Position numbers and translations under genes: made by a program
The notes under the pieces: generated by a model
The model's database searches: none
Told to the model about the DNA's origin: nothing
The model's input: the letters and a program-made list of their open reading frames with translations, nothing else
Part shown: piece after piece, positions 54,656-63,373 of the stretch
How the letters are laid out: every line of letters starts with the position of its first letter
Position numbering within the stretch: the first letter of the stretch is position 1
Assembly: GCF_000455345.1 (NCBI RefSeq)
Contig: NZ_HG315690.1
Location: forward strand, 2,059,360 to 2,123,359
Direction of reading: 5' to 3'
Source of the DNA: Halopiger goleimassiliensis
GTDB lineage: Archaea > Halobacteriota > Halobacteria > Halobacteriales > Natrialbaceae
Length of the DNA stretch: 64,000 nucleotides

Positions 54656-55209
54656 CTCTCCGCCGTCGTTCGAATCCCCCTCGCTGGCCGATGCCGGAGC
54701 CGTCTCGAATGCGGTTACTAGCACCCGGTACTGGAACGAACCACGACTCCTCACGAGGAACGGGCCACTGATCTGAGTAGCGGTGTGGTAACTGGAACCT
54801 ACAGCAGACACGTCCCGACAGGGAACGGACCGTCGGGGAGTTGCCCCTCGAACGGTCCTTCGATCGGTGCAGGTCGCGACGAACGCCGCCCGGAGCGACA
54901 GTCGGTCCACGCCTCGGACGCGCACGTTCAGTGCCTCGACGCGCACGTTCAATGCATCGGACGCACACAGTCAGTGTCTCGGACGCACACAGTCAGTGCC
55001 TCGACGCGCACGTTCAATGCCTCGGACGCGTACGTTCGGTCGACGAACGCTACCCGCTCGCCGACCTGTAAGCGGATACAAACAAAATCGGTCTCGGTGA
55101 TACGGCTACCGAACCAGCCACGCCGGCGGACGACTCGCCAGGACCGGGGTGACGGTTCCGGCCCGTGGGGAAGCGAGTGCTCCGTTCCGGTACGATCCGA
55201 GGCGAGACC
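54656..55209. other. Intergenic region with tandem repeat before the STT3-like gene
   Basis: 554 nt with no supported gene. The middle is a six-copy 21-22-bp tandem repeat, listed separately. The right part (55041-55209) presumably carries the promoter of the STT3-like gene; AT-rich ATACAAACAAAAT at about 55076-55088 is the only TATA-like stretch and lies well upstream of the ATG at 55210. Confidence 0.55.
54913..55040. repeat. 21-22-bp tandem repeat, six copies
   Basis: Copies start at 54913 (22 bp), 54935 (21), 54956 (22), 54978 (22), 55000 (21) and 55021 (partial, degenerate). The common core is CTCGGACGCGCAC followed by GTTCARTGC or AGTCAGTGC. Copies 2 and 5 are identical; copies 3 and 4 share the ACACAGTCAGTG version. 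The spacing equals two turns of DNA, as in iterons or arrays of operator sites. No spacers, so not CRISPR. Confidence 0.9.
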
Positions 55210-57678
55210 ATGACCTCCGACGCAGATCCAGCGGCGGTCGCCGAGGCGGCTGCCGAGTTCCGCGACGCGTACGACGACGGCGAGCAGGCGCTCCGGACGG
55301 TTCTCGAGATCGACGCCGACCACGAGACCTGGGAGTTCGAGGACCAACCCCTCGACTCGGGGACGTTCGGGGAACTCGTCTCCCGGGGGATCGTTACCAG
55401 CGTCGACGACGGCTATCGACTCGCGAGTCGCGAGGGCGTGCAGGCCGCGCTCGACGGAGACGAGGTGCCGACCCAACGGGTATCGGCCGAACGCGACTCG
55501 AGCGAGGAAGTCGGACCCCACGTCGGGTTCGACCCGCGAGCCGCGGTCGCGCTGATCGGAGCGCTCGGCTTGCTCTTCGTCACCCGGAGCCTGAACTACG
55601 CCGCCGTCGTCCGTGAGGGAGACGTCGTTCCGCCGGCGAACGACCCGTACTACTATCTCTACCGGCTCGAGGGACTGGTCGAGGTGGCCGACGGGCCGAC
55701 CGACTGGAGCGTCCTGACGGCGATTCCCGACGGCGAGCGCAGACCGCTGACGCACGCTACCAACTGGTTCGTCGCCGAGTTACTCGGCGGGGATCAGTGG
55801 GCCGTCGATCAGGTCGTCACGTGGCTTCCCGTCGTGTCGACGATCGCACTCGGCGTCGTGGTCTACTGTCTCACAGTCCTGGTCACCGACGACGCACGCA
55901 TCGGGGTCCTGTCGGTCGTCCTCCTCGCGCTCACGCCCGTCCACGCCGTCTACACGGGGGTCGGCTTCCTCGAGCACCGTCTCCACCAGTACTTCTGGAT
56001 GGGCGTGACGCTCCTGACCCTCGCCTGGCTGGCGGTCGACGTCCAGCAACGGCGGCAGCTGAACTCGCCCCGGACTGCTGCCTGGGGACACGTCCGGACC
56101 CCCTGGGCGTGGCTCGCGGCCGTCGTCCTCGGTATCGCGGCCACCTGTTCGGCGTACGCGTGGGGCGGATCGGTTCTGATGTTCGTTCCGGTCGCGGCGT
56201 ACGTCGGCTGTAAGGTACTGCTCGACCTCCGGGCCGACCTGTCACCGGGGCTGGCGAACGCCCCGTTGTTGGCCGGACTAGGCATCTCGACGCTGTTGTC
56301 CGGCCTCTTTCACCTCGGGTTGGGCTGGCACGAGCCGTTTACCGCGTCCGTTCCGGTCCTCGTATTCCTCGGTGCGCTCGTGGCCGTGGGATTCGCCGAG
56401 GTGGCGAGAGCGATCGACGTCGCTCCGGGCTGGCTCCTCGTGGCCGAGGGGCTCCTCTTCGTTCTGGGGCTCGCCGCGTTCAGGGTGATCCGTCCGGACG
56501 ACTGGCTCCGGCTGTGGGACCGCGCGATGGACCTGTACTTCAGACCGGGCGTCATCGAATCCGTCTCGCTGTTCGGCCTCCACGACTGGATCGTACTCGG
56601 GCCGCTGATCCAGGTCGGCGTCAGCTTCTTCGTCGGTCTGGTCGTCCTCGGATGGGCCTGCTGGCTCTCCGTTCGGCGATACGAACCCGGCTGGACGTTG
56701 CTCGCCGTGTACGTCCTCTTCTGGCTCGGACTCGCCGCTTTGCAGGGCCGGTTCGCCGCCCAGCTATCGATCCCCCTGTCGATACTCGGTGCCGTCGGCG
56801 TGGTGTACGTCCTGGCGGTCGTCGATCTGGCCCGAGTACCGATGCCGTTTCACCGAACCACGATCACCGAGTCGATGCCCTCGAGTCCGAACCCACGGCG
56901 CAGCGACGGCGGACGGAGCGATGATGGAACCGATCGGACGACGAGCATCGGGATACCGGACGGTGCGGTGCAAACGGTCGGCGTCGTCTGGATCGTCCTG
57001 TTGATCTGTGGCGTCAGCGTCTTCTACGTGCCCTCGCTGGTCACCGACACGGCCTACACAGACGGCGAGTACGAGACGGCACAGGTCATCGACACCCACG
57101 CATCAGCGGTCGACCGGGAGTATCCCGAGAACTACGTCTTCAGTCCGTGGACCCCCAACCGGATGTACAACTACTTCGTGAACGGGGAGGCGCGATCGTA
57201 CCGGTACGCGTTCGCAAACTACCGCGATTTTCTGGCCGACGACTCACCGGACGAGTGGTATCAGCGCTTCCAGGAGGACGACGTCGGCTACGTCGTGTTG
57301 ACGAACGCCGTCGGCTACCCCGAAACGAGTACCCACACGCAGTTACACGCGGAGCTCGGCACTGGGGGGGAGGACGGCGACCCGCTCGAGCATTATCAGG
57401 CGATATGGATCACGGACGATACGACAGCCTTCGCGGTGGTACCCGGTGCCGAAATCGTCGTTCCCGGCGACGTCGCCGCCGAATCCGACGGCCCGGTGAC
57501 CGTCGAGGCAGCAGTGACGGTGTCGAACCTGCAGTTTCACTACCAGCAGGAGCTGACACCGAACGAGAACGGCCAACTCACGGCGCGAGTTCCCTACTCG
57601 GGCGAGTACACGGTCGGCGATCGAACTGTCGAGGTATCGCCCGAAGACGTCGAAAACGGCACCGTCGTGACGCCCTAA
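55210..57678 (+). CDS. STT3/AglB-like membrane glycosyltransferase family protein
   Basis: An 822-residue protein related to the archaeal oligosaccharyltransferase AglB. Residues 15-90 form a soluble winged-helix-like domain (FRDAYDDGEQALRTVLEI, FGELVSRGIVTSVDDGYRLA). Then follow about 13 helices with the external-loop acid motif PPANDPYYYLYRLEG, the second acidic motif FLEHRLHQYFWMG and GRFAAQLSIPLSILGAVG, as in STT3. The C-terminal part is extracellular. Where AglB has WWDYG, this protein reads FSPWTPNRMYNYFVNGE (about residue 642), so sequon recognition may differ or be lost. It opens the surface-glycan locus at the window end. Confidence 0.8.
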   Translation: MTSDADPAAVAEAAAEFRDAYDDGEQALRTVLEIDADHETWEFEDQPLDSGTFGELVSRGIVTSVDDGYRLASREGVQAALDGDEVPTQRVSAERDSSEEVGPHVGFDPRAAVALIGALGLLFVTRSLNYAAVVREGDVVPPANDPYYYLYRLEGLVEVADGPTDWSVLTAIPDGERRPLTHATNWFVAELLGGDQWAVDQVVTWLPVVSTIALGVVVYCLTVLVTDDARIGVLSVVLLALTPVHAVYTGVGFLEHRLHQYFWMGVTLLTLAWLAVDVQQRRQLNSPRTAAWGHVRTPWAWLAAVVLGIAATCSAYAWGGSVLMFVPVAAYVGCKVLLDLRADLSPGLANAPLLAGLGISTLLSGLFHLGLGWHEPFTASVPVLVFLGALVAVGFAEVARAIDVAPGWLLVAEGLLFVLGLAAFRVIRPDDWLRLWDRAMDLYFRPGVIESVSLFGLHDWIVLGPLIQVGVSFFVGLVVLGWACWLSVRRYEPGWTLLAVYVLFWLGLAALQGRFAAQLSIPLSILGAVGVVYVLAVVDLARVPMPFHRTTITESMPSSPNPRRSDGGRSDDGTDRTTSIGIPDGAVQTVGVVWIVLLICGVSVFYVPSLVTDTAYTDGEYETAQVIDTHASAVDREYPENYVFSPWTPNRMYNYFVNGEARSYRYAFANYRDFLADDSPDEWYQRFQEDDVGYVVLTNAVGYPETSTHTQLHAELGTGGEDGDPLEHYQAIWITDDTTAFAVVPGAEIVVPGDVAAESDGPVTVEAAVTVSNLQFHYQQELTPNENGQLTARVPYSGEYTVGDRTVEVSPEDVENGTVVTP

Positions 57679-58250
57679 CCCCGTCTCCGACGAATCCTGA
57701 CGGGGACGATACCGACTCGAGATCGATATTCGGCCACGCTCGAGTACGGTTCCTACTGCGGCCGAGACGTCCACGAAACGTCCTCCGCCCACTGTGATCG
57801 ACTCGAGCCGTGGTGCGGGGGCCGTGATCCACGAATCGGTCCTCCAGTCGGCCTGTGTCAGCCAGTTGAACGGGTTCGACGGACGACGGCAGTGTGCTCG
57901 AGCGCTCGCGATCGGTCCGGAACGAGTCGTGTGCTACGACGTTCTCCACCGCAGCGTCCCGTTCGGTGCCCTGACTACAGAAGGCTAGGCTTACACACGG
58001 ATCCGCAATCGACGACTAGTGCGACTAGCGACGCTCCGTGATGCCGGTCGCTAGTCCGCCCGGAGTCACGCGACCATCGAGCGCTCCGTTCGATTCGAGA
58101 CACTAGTGCGGACTCGAGTCGTGCGATGCGCTCGTCGATCATCGGCGCGTTTCTCGTATGAACTGCCAGTCAAACGTTCGCCTTCACTCGACAGTCAGTT
58201 CGAAGTGTACACGGGGTTTACCAGCGTCTCCGGGTTTTCTCCGGGCTGAT
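57679..58250. other. Intergenic region with CTAG cluster
   Basis: 572 nt between the STT3-like gene and the epimerase. No gene is supported; a 64-codon GTG frame (57794-57988) has no family look. CTAG, a rare tetranucleotide in haloarchaea, occurs five times between 57985 and 58106. A 10-bp hairpin is listed separately. The epimerase promoter (perhaps GGTTTACC near 58215) is at the right end. Confidence 0.55.
58023..58056. repeat. 10-bp inverted repeat
   Basis: GACTAGCGAC (58023-58032) and GTCGCTAGTC (58047-58056) pair perfectly around a 14-nt loop. CTAG lies in both arms. Could be a terminator, operator or small RNA stem. Confidence 0.6.
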
Positions 58251-59204
58251 ATGCAGGGACAGCGCATCCTCGTGACCGGCGGTGCTGGGTTCATCGGTTC
58301 GAACCTCGCGACCGAACTCGCCGACCGAAACGACGTGATCGTGATCGACGACGGCTACCTCGGCACGCCCGACAACCTCGACGAGTCGGTAACCTACCGT
58401 GAGCGGTGCGTCCTCGAGGACGACCTGCCGACCGACGTCGACGTGGTCTTTCACCTCGCCGCGCTCTCGTCGTACGCGATGCACGAGTCGAATCCCCAGC
58501 GGGGAGCGCGGGTGAACGTCGAAGGGTTCGTGAACACGGTCGAGCAGGCCCGCCAGGACGGCTGCGAGACCATCGTCTACGCCTCGACGTCGTCGATCTA
58601 CGGCTCGAGAACGGAGCCGACCCCCGAGGACGTCCCCGTAACCGTCAACACCGGCTACGAAGCGTCGAAACTGGCTCGAGAGCGCTACGCCGAGTACTTC
58701 GCGAACCACTACGATCTGACGACCTGTGGCCTTCGGCTGTTCTCGGTCTACCAGGGCTACGACGGCGCGGAGGCCCACAAGGACGAGTACGCCAACGTCA
58801 TCGCTCAGTTCGCCGACGATATCGCGAACGGGCGGTCGCCGGTCCTCTACGGCGACGGGAGTCAGACGCGTGACTTCACGCACGTCTCCGACGTGGTCCG
58901 GGCGTTCGAGGTGGCTGCCGAGGAGGGACTCGAGGGGGTGTTCAACGTCGGCACCGGGCAGCGCTACTCGTTCAACGAGGTCGTCGAGCGCCTTAACGAG
59001 CAGCTCGGGACGAGCGTGGAGCCGGAGTACACCGAGAACCCGATTCCCGAGGACGTGTACGTGTACGATACGTGTGCGGATTGCTCGAAGTTACAGGTTG
59101 CAACTGACTGGAAGCCGGAGATCTCCCTCGAGGAGGGGATACAATTGGTTTGTAACCAGTACAACACTCCCCTGAGTAATTCCGTATCTAGCGTGGAGTC
59201 GTAA
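58251..59204 (+). CDS. NAD-dependent epimerase/dehydratase (sugar-nucleotide epimerase)
   Basis: A 317-residue short-chain dehydrogenase of the extended class, probably interconverting UDP-sugars for surface glycans. Motifs in order: ILVTGGAGFIGSNLA (NAD site), DVVFHLAALSSY, YASTSSIYG (catalytic Ser/Thr), GYEASKLARERY (YxxxK catalytic pair) and YGDGSQTRDFTHVSDVVRAF. GalE-like UDP-glucose or UDP-N-acetylglucosamine 4-epimerase is most likely, but substrate is not decided by sequence. I use the ATG at 58251 (MQGQRILVTGG). It is the last gene with typical high-GC codon use; composition changes right after it. Confidence 0.93.
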   Translation: MQGQRILVTGGAGFIGSNLATELADRNDVIVIDDGYLGTPDNLDESVTYRERCVLEDDLPTDVDVVFHLAALSSYAMHESNPQRGARVNVEGFVNTVEQARQDGCETIVYASTSSIYGSRTEPTPEDVPVTVNTGYEASKLARERYAEYFANHYDLTTCGLRLFSVYQGYDGAEAHKDEYANVIAQFADDIANGRSPVLYGDGSQTRDFTHVSDVVRAFEVAAEEGLEGVFNVGTGQRYSFNEVVERLNEQLGTSVEPEYTENPIPEDVYVYDTCADCSKLQVATDWKPEISLEEGIQLVCNQYNTPLSNSVSSVES

Positions 59205-59284
59205 TCTTAGATAATCGGTTTTAGCGTCGTTGGCTGCATCGGTGGTATAGATTAGGCGAACACTGGCAAGTGAAACTAAGACGG

Positions 59285-60631
59285 TCAGCTAGTGAGATGT
59301 TCTATCGTCCGTTTGTACGTCGATGGAATACCATTGATAAACAGGAAAATGACTGCAAGCGAAACGAGCCATTGGATCAGTGTTATCAGAGACGTCATCT
59401 GGCCAGTAAACAACCTCGTTCCGAAGTGTATAGCAATAAGAGCGTATATGACGAGAGAAACCTCCGACGATGATCCTGGTTCGAAGTACTCGTACCCGAA
59501 CCGGAGTAAGATGCCGAGGACGATCGCACCAACGATAACCCCTATCATCATGAAGTTGAGATATAGTTCACCGACGAGAGAAGGTGGAGTTCCGGCCGGA
59601 ATATCGTAGACCGCAGATCCCAGTTGGTCACCAATGTTCGCCGGTTTCGACTGCCACACTCGTCTCGGAATCGGGAAGACGAATGGGTAGAGGAGAGTTT
59701 CTCCGAACATCGGGGGAAACTGTTCCGGCACCATGTGATAGATGTGAGACACAATGGTTAATTCGGTCCGCTTTGCTCCAGCGATTGCACTAAACGATTC
59801 AACCGAGAGGAGGTACGTGGGAAGATCCCACAGCGATAGGGATTCATATCTCGCGATTCTTCGAAGTCCAAGCATAACTTTCGCAAAAAGACCAACGACA
59901 GCAACGACAGCGGCTAGCTCTCCAATTTTAAGCTCTCTTCGAGAGTAGTGATAGCAGACGACCAGCAGTACGAAAAACCAAAGCAGTCGTGAACGTGAAC
60001 TAGCTACGAATGGAGTAATATTTCCCAGTATGACCAATATCCCCAGTACGACTCCCTGTTGTGAACGAAGGGACGTTCCAGTTTTCACAATATTTAGGAA
60101 GTACAAAACGGCAGCAACCTGGAATAAGTCCGTTCCCCACCGGATATACAACGTCGGAAGATCACGCTTATCGGAAATCTCTGCAAGCGACGTAGGCCAT
60201 CCAACGGAAGTGTAAAAAAAGATGATCAACGACACGGTTCCTACGAGACAGCACACTTTGACAGCCGTCAGTGCACGATCTTCGTCCCATTGTACCGTTA
60301 GTTCAGGGACATGGCGTGCAATACGTTCTCCAGTTGGGGAGACGTACGCGACGACAAGTAGTGCAACGGCGAGGACACTCATCCCCATCGGTACAACGAG
60401 ATAGTTGATTCCGTTGCCGAAAAGAAAATTGTTAGCGTCGCCCCTGATCGCGTAATCAAGTGAGGGTCCGAACCAACCCATCAGATACGCGAGTCCGACA
60501 AAGCCGAGTGGTGAAAACACGTCCTCTTCACGAAGATAGCCCACTGTGATCACGGTCAAACCGATACAGGCGAGCAGGACTAACTGAACGGCTGGTGAAA
60601 GATCGGTGCCGATTGTTGTGACAGCCATCAT
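59285..60631 (-). CDS. Wzy-like polysaccharide/oligosaccharide polymerase
   Basis: A 448-residue membrane protein with 11-12 helices, resembling oligosaccharide repeat-unit polymerases (Wzy/O-antigen polymerase type). Hydrophobic helices surround a long outside loop in the second half (KRTELTIVSHIYHMVPEQFP, PIPRRVWQSKPANIGDQLGS, IPAGTPPSLVGELYLNF), which carries the Arg residues expected of polymerases and the PPSLxGELYxN stretch seen in this family. It would join lipid-linked glycan repeats on the outer face of the membrane. Codon use is clearly more AT-rich than that of earlier genes, a sign of transfer. Start could be Met1 or Met2. Confidence 0.82.
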   Translation of the reverse strand: MMAVTTIGTDLSPAVQLVLLACIGLTVITVGYLREEDVFSPLGFVGLAYLMGWFGPSLDYAIRGDANNFLFGNGINYLVVPMGMSVLAVALLVVAYVSPTGERIARHVPELTVQWDEDRALTAVKVCCLVGTVSLIIFFYTSVGWPTSLAEISDKRDLPTLYIRWGTDLFQVAAVLYFLNIVKTGTSLRSQQGVVLGILVILGNITPFVASSRSRLLWFFVLLVVCYHYSRRELKIGELAAVVAVVGLFAKVMLGLRRIARYESLSLWDLPTYLLSVESFSAIAGAKRTELTIVSHIYHMVPEQFPPMFGETLLYPFVFPIPRRVWQSKPANIGDQLGSAVYDIPAGTPPSLVGELYLNFMMIGVIVGAIVLGILLRFGYEYFEPGSSSEVSLVIYALIAIHFGTRLFTGQMTSLITLIQWLVSLAVIFLFINGIPSTYKRTIEHLTS

Positions 60632-60764
60632 GACTTCCTATCCGAGCACCTCCTACGACCGGTGTGGTTGGGGACCTTCACCACAACCCTCGTCCGTTCA
60701 AACGCACCTTCAAGATCGATGGACGGGCAAATTTCATCCTCTCCAGATCGATCTCGTCCCATAG

Positions 60765-62195
60765 TTACTCAAGGTACCCTAATTGACGCAATCGTTCCTT
60801 TTGTGTCCCATCTTCGATTTCGATAGTGGTCTTTGTCGCGTCCATATCAGCCCTGATTGATTCGCACTCAGCACACCACTCCTCAAGGAGTCGATCGAAC
60901 CGATCGCGGTGATCCGGAAGGTCTTCAGAGACGTTTTCAGTTTCCATTGGATCAGTGGTCAGATCGTACAGAAGTTCGCTATCGTCCTGCTCAACGAAGC
61001 GACGGTAATAGTACGTCGGATTCTGTAAAATATCGAGGAGAAGGTTCTTTTCCAATACTAGTTTGGCCGAGCGAACTACCCAACTAGCGTTCTTCTCACC
61101 CCTATCGAAGCGGATGTATTTCCACTCGTCCGACCGGACCGCCTGTGAGGTTTCCGTCACATCGTAGGTACAGACGTCCACAAACGCATGCTCATGTCCA
61201 TCGACGGATTCGCCAGTCATCGCACCCGCTAGCGAACGGCCTTGTAGAGATTCCGAGACAGTGTCATGAACGTCAACATCGGCGTACTCCAGGAGGGTAG
61301 GATAGAGGTCGACCAGACTAACGAGTTCGTCGACGATGGCAGACTCAACTCTCGAGTCACCGTAAGATGCGATCAAGGGAACGTGTACGAGCTCTTCATG
61401 CGGCGGGAGTCCATGCCCGAACTCTCCGTGCTCGTTGAAGGCATCTCCGTGGTCTCCGAGGACGACGATGAGCGTATCTTCAAGTTCGCCCATTCGTCCA
61501 AGGTAGTCAATCAGCGTGCCGAAGCAGTCGTCGTTGTACCGGATTTCGGAATCGTATAGATCGACGAGATGCTGGATGTCTTCCTCCGTAGCGGAATCGA
61601 GTGTCGAATCGATCGTCCCATCGACCGGGCCAGAATACGTTTCGTCAACGAAATTCCGATGCTCCTCCGGTGGGACGTACGGACCGTGCGTTTCGTTGGA
61701 CCAGAGTAAGGCGAAGAACGGCCGATCCGAATCGACATCGTGTTCTTCTTTGAATCCACGAGTCACGTCCTCTGCCCGAACCAAAGGAACGTCCGTCCGT
61801 TCGTGGTCGTCGGTAGCCCGTTGCTGAACGATGTCGTCTTCGAACAGGTCCCTGTAGACATCGAACCCCTTATCGAATCCCCATGAGGAGTTCATGTTCG
61901 GCATCGATCCGACACCAATAGTCCGGTAACCCGCTGAGCGAAATTGTTCAGCGAGCGTTGGCACGGGAGGGTTGAACCCGTCAGAGATTCGTCGAACACC
62001 GTGTGTTGGGGGATAAAGCCCTGTGAGGATTGAGGCGGCGACTGGACGCGTCCACGTACTCGGGCTGATACACTTCTCGAAACGGATGCCGTTAGCAGCG
62101 AGTGTATCTATGTTCGGCGTGGTTCGTCGATCGTATCCGTAGCAGCCAACGTGGTCAGCTCGCAACGCGTCGAATACGTAGAGGAGGACGTTCAT
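60765..62195 (-). CDS. Sulfatase-like alkaline phosphatase superfamily protein
   Basis: A 476-residue enzyme-like protein. Metal-site motifs: LLYVFDALRADHVGCYGY at the start (Asp ligands) and VVLGDHGDAFNEHGEFGHG near residue 255 (Asp/His ligands). The usual sulfatase CxPxR is not found; the corresponding stretch is CISPSTWTRPVAASILTGLYP, with Thr or Ser as possible nucleophile, so it may be a phosphotransferase (LtaS-like) rather than a sulfatase. No signal peptide. Ends RLRQLGYLE, like two other proteins nearby. The ATG at 62195 starts directly with the first strand. Low GC like its neighbours. Confidence 0.85.
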   Translation of the reverse strand: MNVLLYVFDALRADHVGCYGYDRRTTPNIDTLAANGIRFEKCISPSTWTRPVAASILTGLYPPTHGVRRISDGFNPPVPTLAEQFRSAGYRTIGVGSMPNMNSSWGFDKGFDVYRDLFEDDIVQQRATDDHERTDVPLVRAEDVTRGFKEEHDVDSDRPFFALLWSNETHGPYVPPEEHRNFVDETYSGPVDGTIDSTLDSATEEDIQHLVDLYDSEIRYNDDCFGTLIDYLGRMGELEDTLIVVLGDHGDAFNEHGEFGHGLPPHEELVHVPLIASYGDSRVESAIVDELVSLVDLYPTLLEYADVDVHDTVSESLQGRSLAGAMTGESVDGHEHAFVDVCTYDVTETSQAVRSDEWKYIRFDRGEKNASWVVRSAKLVLEKNLLLDILQNPTYYYRRFVEQDDSELLYDLTTDPMETENVSEDLPDHRDRFDRLLEEWCAECESIRADMDATKTTIEIEDGTQKERLRQLGYLE

Positions 62196-62380
62196 GGCAG
62201 TTCTATCCCGTTTCACCGACCCACAAATAGGTATTTGGAACGAGTGATGATTGTACGATAGAGTGAAACCTTACGGGAACGCTAACGAAGACACCGTATG
62301 TACAGGGGATTCCATTGACGATCGAAAAGAGACCAATTGGACCAGTCCTCAAGTTGGTAAGTCACCGAGAGCGTAACCAG

Positions 62381-62389
62381 ATTATTTAG
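62381..62389 (+). promoter_or_regulatory. TATA element of the 62414 gene
   Basis: ATTATTTAG centred 29 nt before the ATG at 62414, the strongest AT-rich box in this divergent region. Confidence 0.6.
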
Positions 62390-62413
62390 ACGACTTCGTC
62401 AAACGGCACTGTC

Positions 62414-63319
62414 ATGGATCAGGTGGTCGAGAAAATCCAGCGTGGCATTCGGAGCCCCTCACTAGTCGCACGAAAATTGAACCAGTTGTACTACTCCCGT
62501 GGCGGGTTACGGTCACATTGTCCCGAAGGCATCGACATCGTCGAAGAAGATTGGGATCATCTACTAGTTCTTGATGCTTGTCGATACGACATGTTCCGAG
62601 ACGCCATTGGTGCCGATAGGCGACTCCAGAAACGGATCTCGAGGGGTTCGTCGACCGCAGAGTGGCTCCGAACTAATTTTGACGGACGGCAACTAGACGA
62701 TACGGTGTACGTGGTTGCCAATCCCCAGTTTGCGAATCACGCTGATCAGATTGACGTGGAATTTCACGCGGTATACGATCTGTGGGATGAGTACTGGAAC
62801 GACGACCTCGAGACCGTTCCGGCGGAAACGGTCGCGGCTGTAACGCGCGACATCGCTGAGGAGTATCCTCATAAACGAATCCTCGCACACTTTTTACAGC
62901 CTCATCTCCCGTTTCTTGGTCCAAGCGCGGATCAGCTCCCGTCGTCCGAACGGGCACTGTGGTACTCAAAGATGGAGGGAAGCATTTCGGTTGACGAAGA
63001 GACGCTCTGGACATGTTACGTCGAAAACCTCGAACTCGCTCTGGAGGAGGTCTTGCCACTCGTGGACGATCTTGATGGGAAAGTCGTCATTAGTTCCGAT
63101 CACGGAAATATGGCCGGGGAACGCGTCCTCCCGTTCCCTGCCAAACACTACGGGCATCCGGAACGGCTGTATCACCCGAAGTTGGTGGAAGTCCCGTGGA
63201 TGGAGTTCAAGAGCGAGGAACGACGAAGAATTCGCGCTGGAGAATCGGTGACGACGAACCACACGTACGAGTCACAGAAGGTCCGGAACCGACTCGAAGA
63301 ATTGGGCTATCGATCGTAA
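62414..63319 (+). CDS. Alkaline phosphatase superfamily (sulfatase-like) protein, short form
   Basis: A 301-residue protein of the same superfamily as its neighbours but more compact. WDHLLVLDACRYDMFRD is the first metal-site strand, RILAHFLQPHLPFLG carries His residues, and GKVVISSDHGNMAGERV is the DHG motif. No CxPxR; the possible nucleophile is in RGSSTAEWLRTNF. Ends RNRLEELGYRS. Proteins of this type occur in haloarchaeal glycosylation loci and are often called sulfatase or arylsulfatase A-like; the reaction is unknown. The frame has intermediate codon bias. Confidence 0.78.
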   Translation: MDQVVEKIQRGIRSPSLVARKLNQLYYSRGGLRSHCPEGIDIVEEDWDHLLVLDACRYDMFRDAIGADRRLQKRISRGSSTAEWLRTNFDGRQLDDTVYVVANPQFANHADQIDVEFHAVYDLWDEYWNDDLETVPAETVAAVTRDIAEEYPHKRILAHFLQPHLPFLGPSADQLPSSERALWYSKMEGSISVDEETLWTCYVENLELALEEVLPLVDDLDGKVVISSDHGNMAGERVLPFPAKHYGHPERLYHPKLVEVPWMEFKSEERRRIRAGESVTTNHTYESQKVRNRLEELGYRS

Positions 63320-63373
63320 CCAGGAGAAACACCTGTACAAGTCGGGCACCGTTCGGTCATTGTGGGACGATTC

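Noticed and set aside
54913-55040. CRISPR array
   Set aside because: The repeats are directly adjacent with no spacers, are short and imperfect, and no cas gene is in the window.
57794-57988. 64-codon GTG-started frame
   Set aside because: No family resemblance, no promoter, and the opposite strand is equally open; GC-rich DNA gives such frames by chance.
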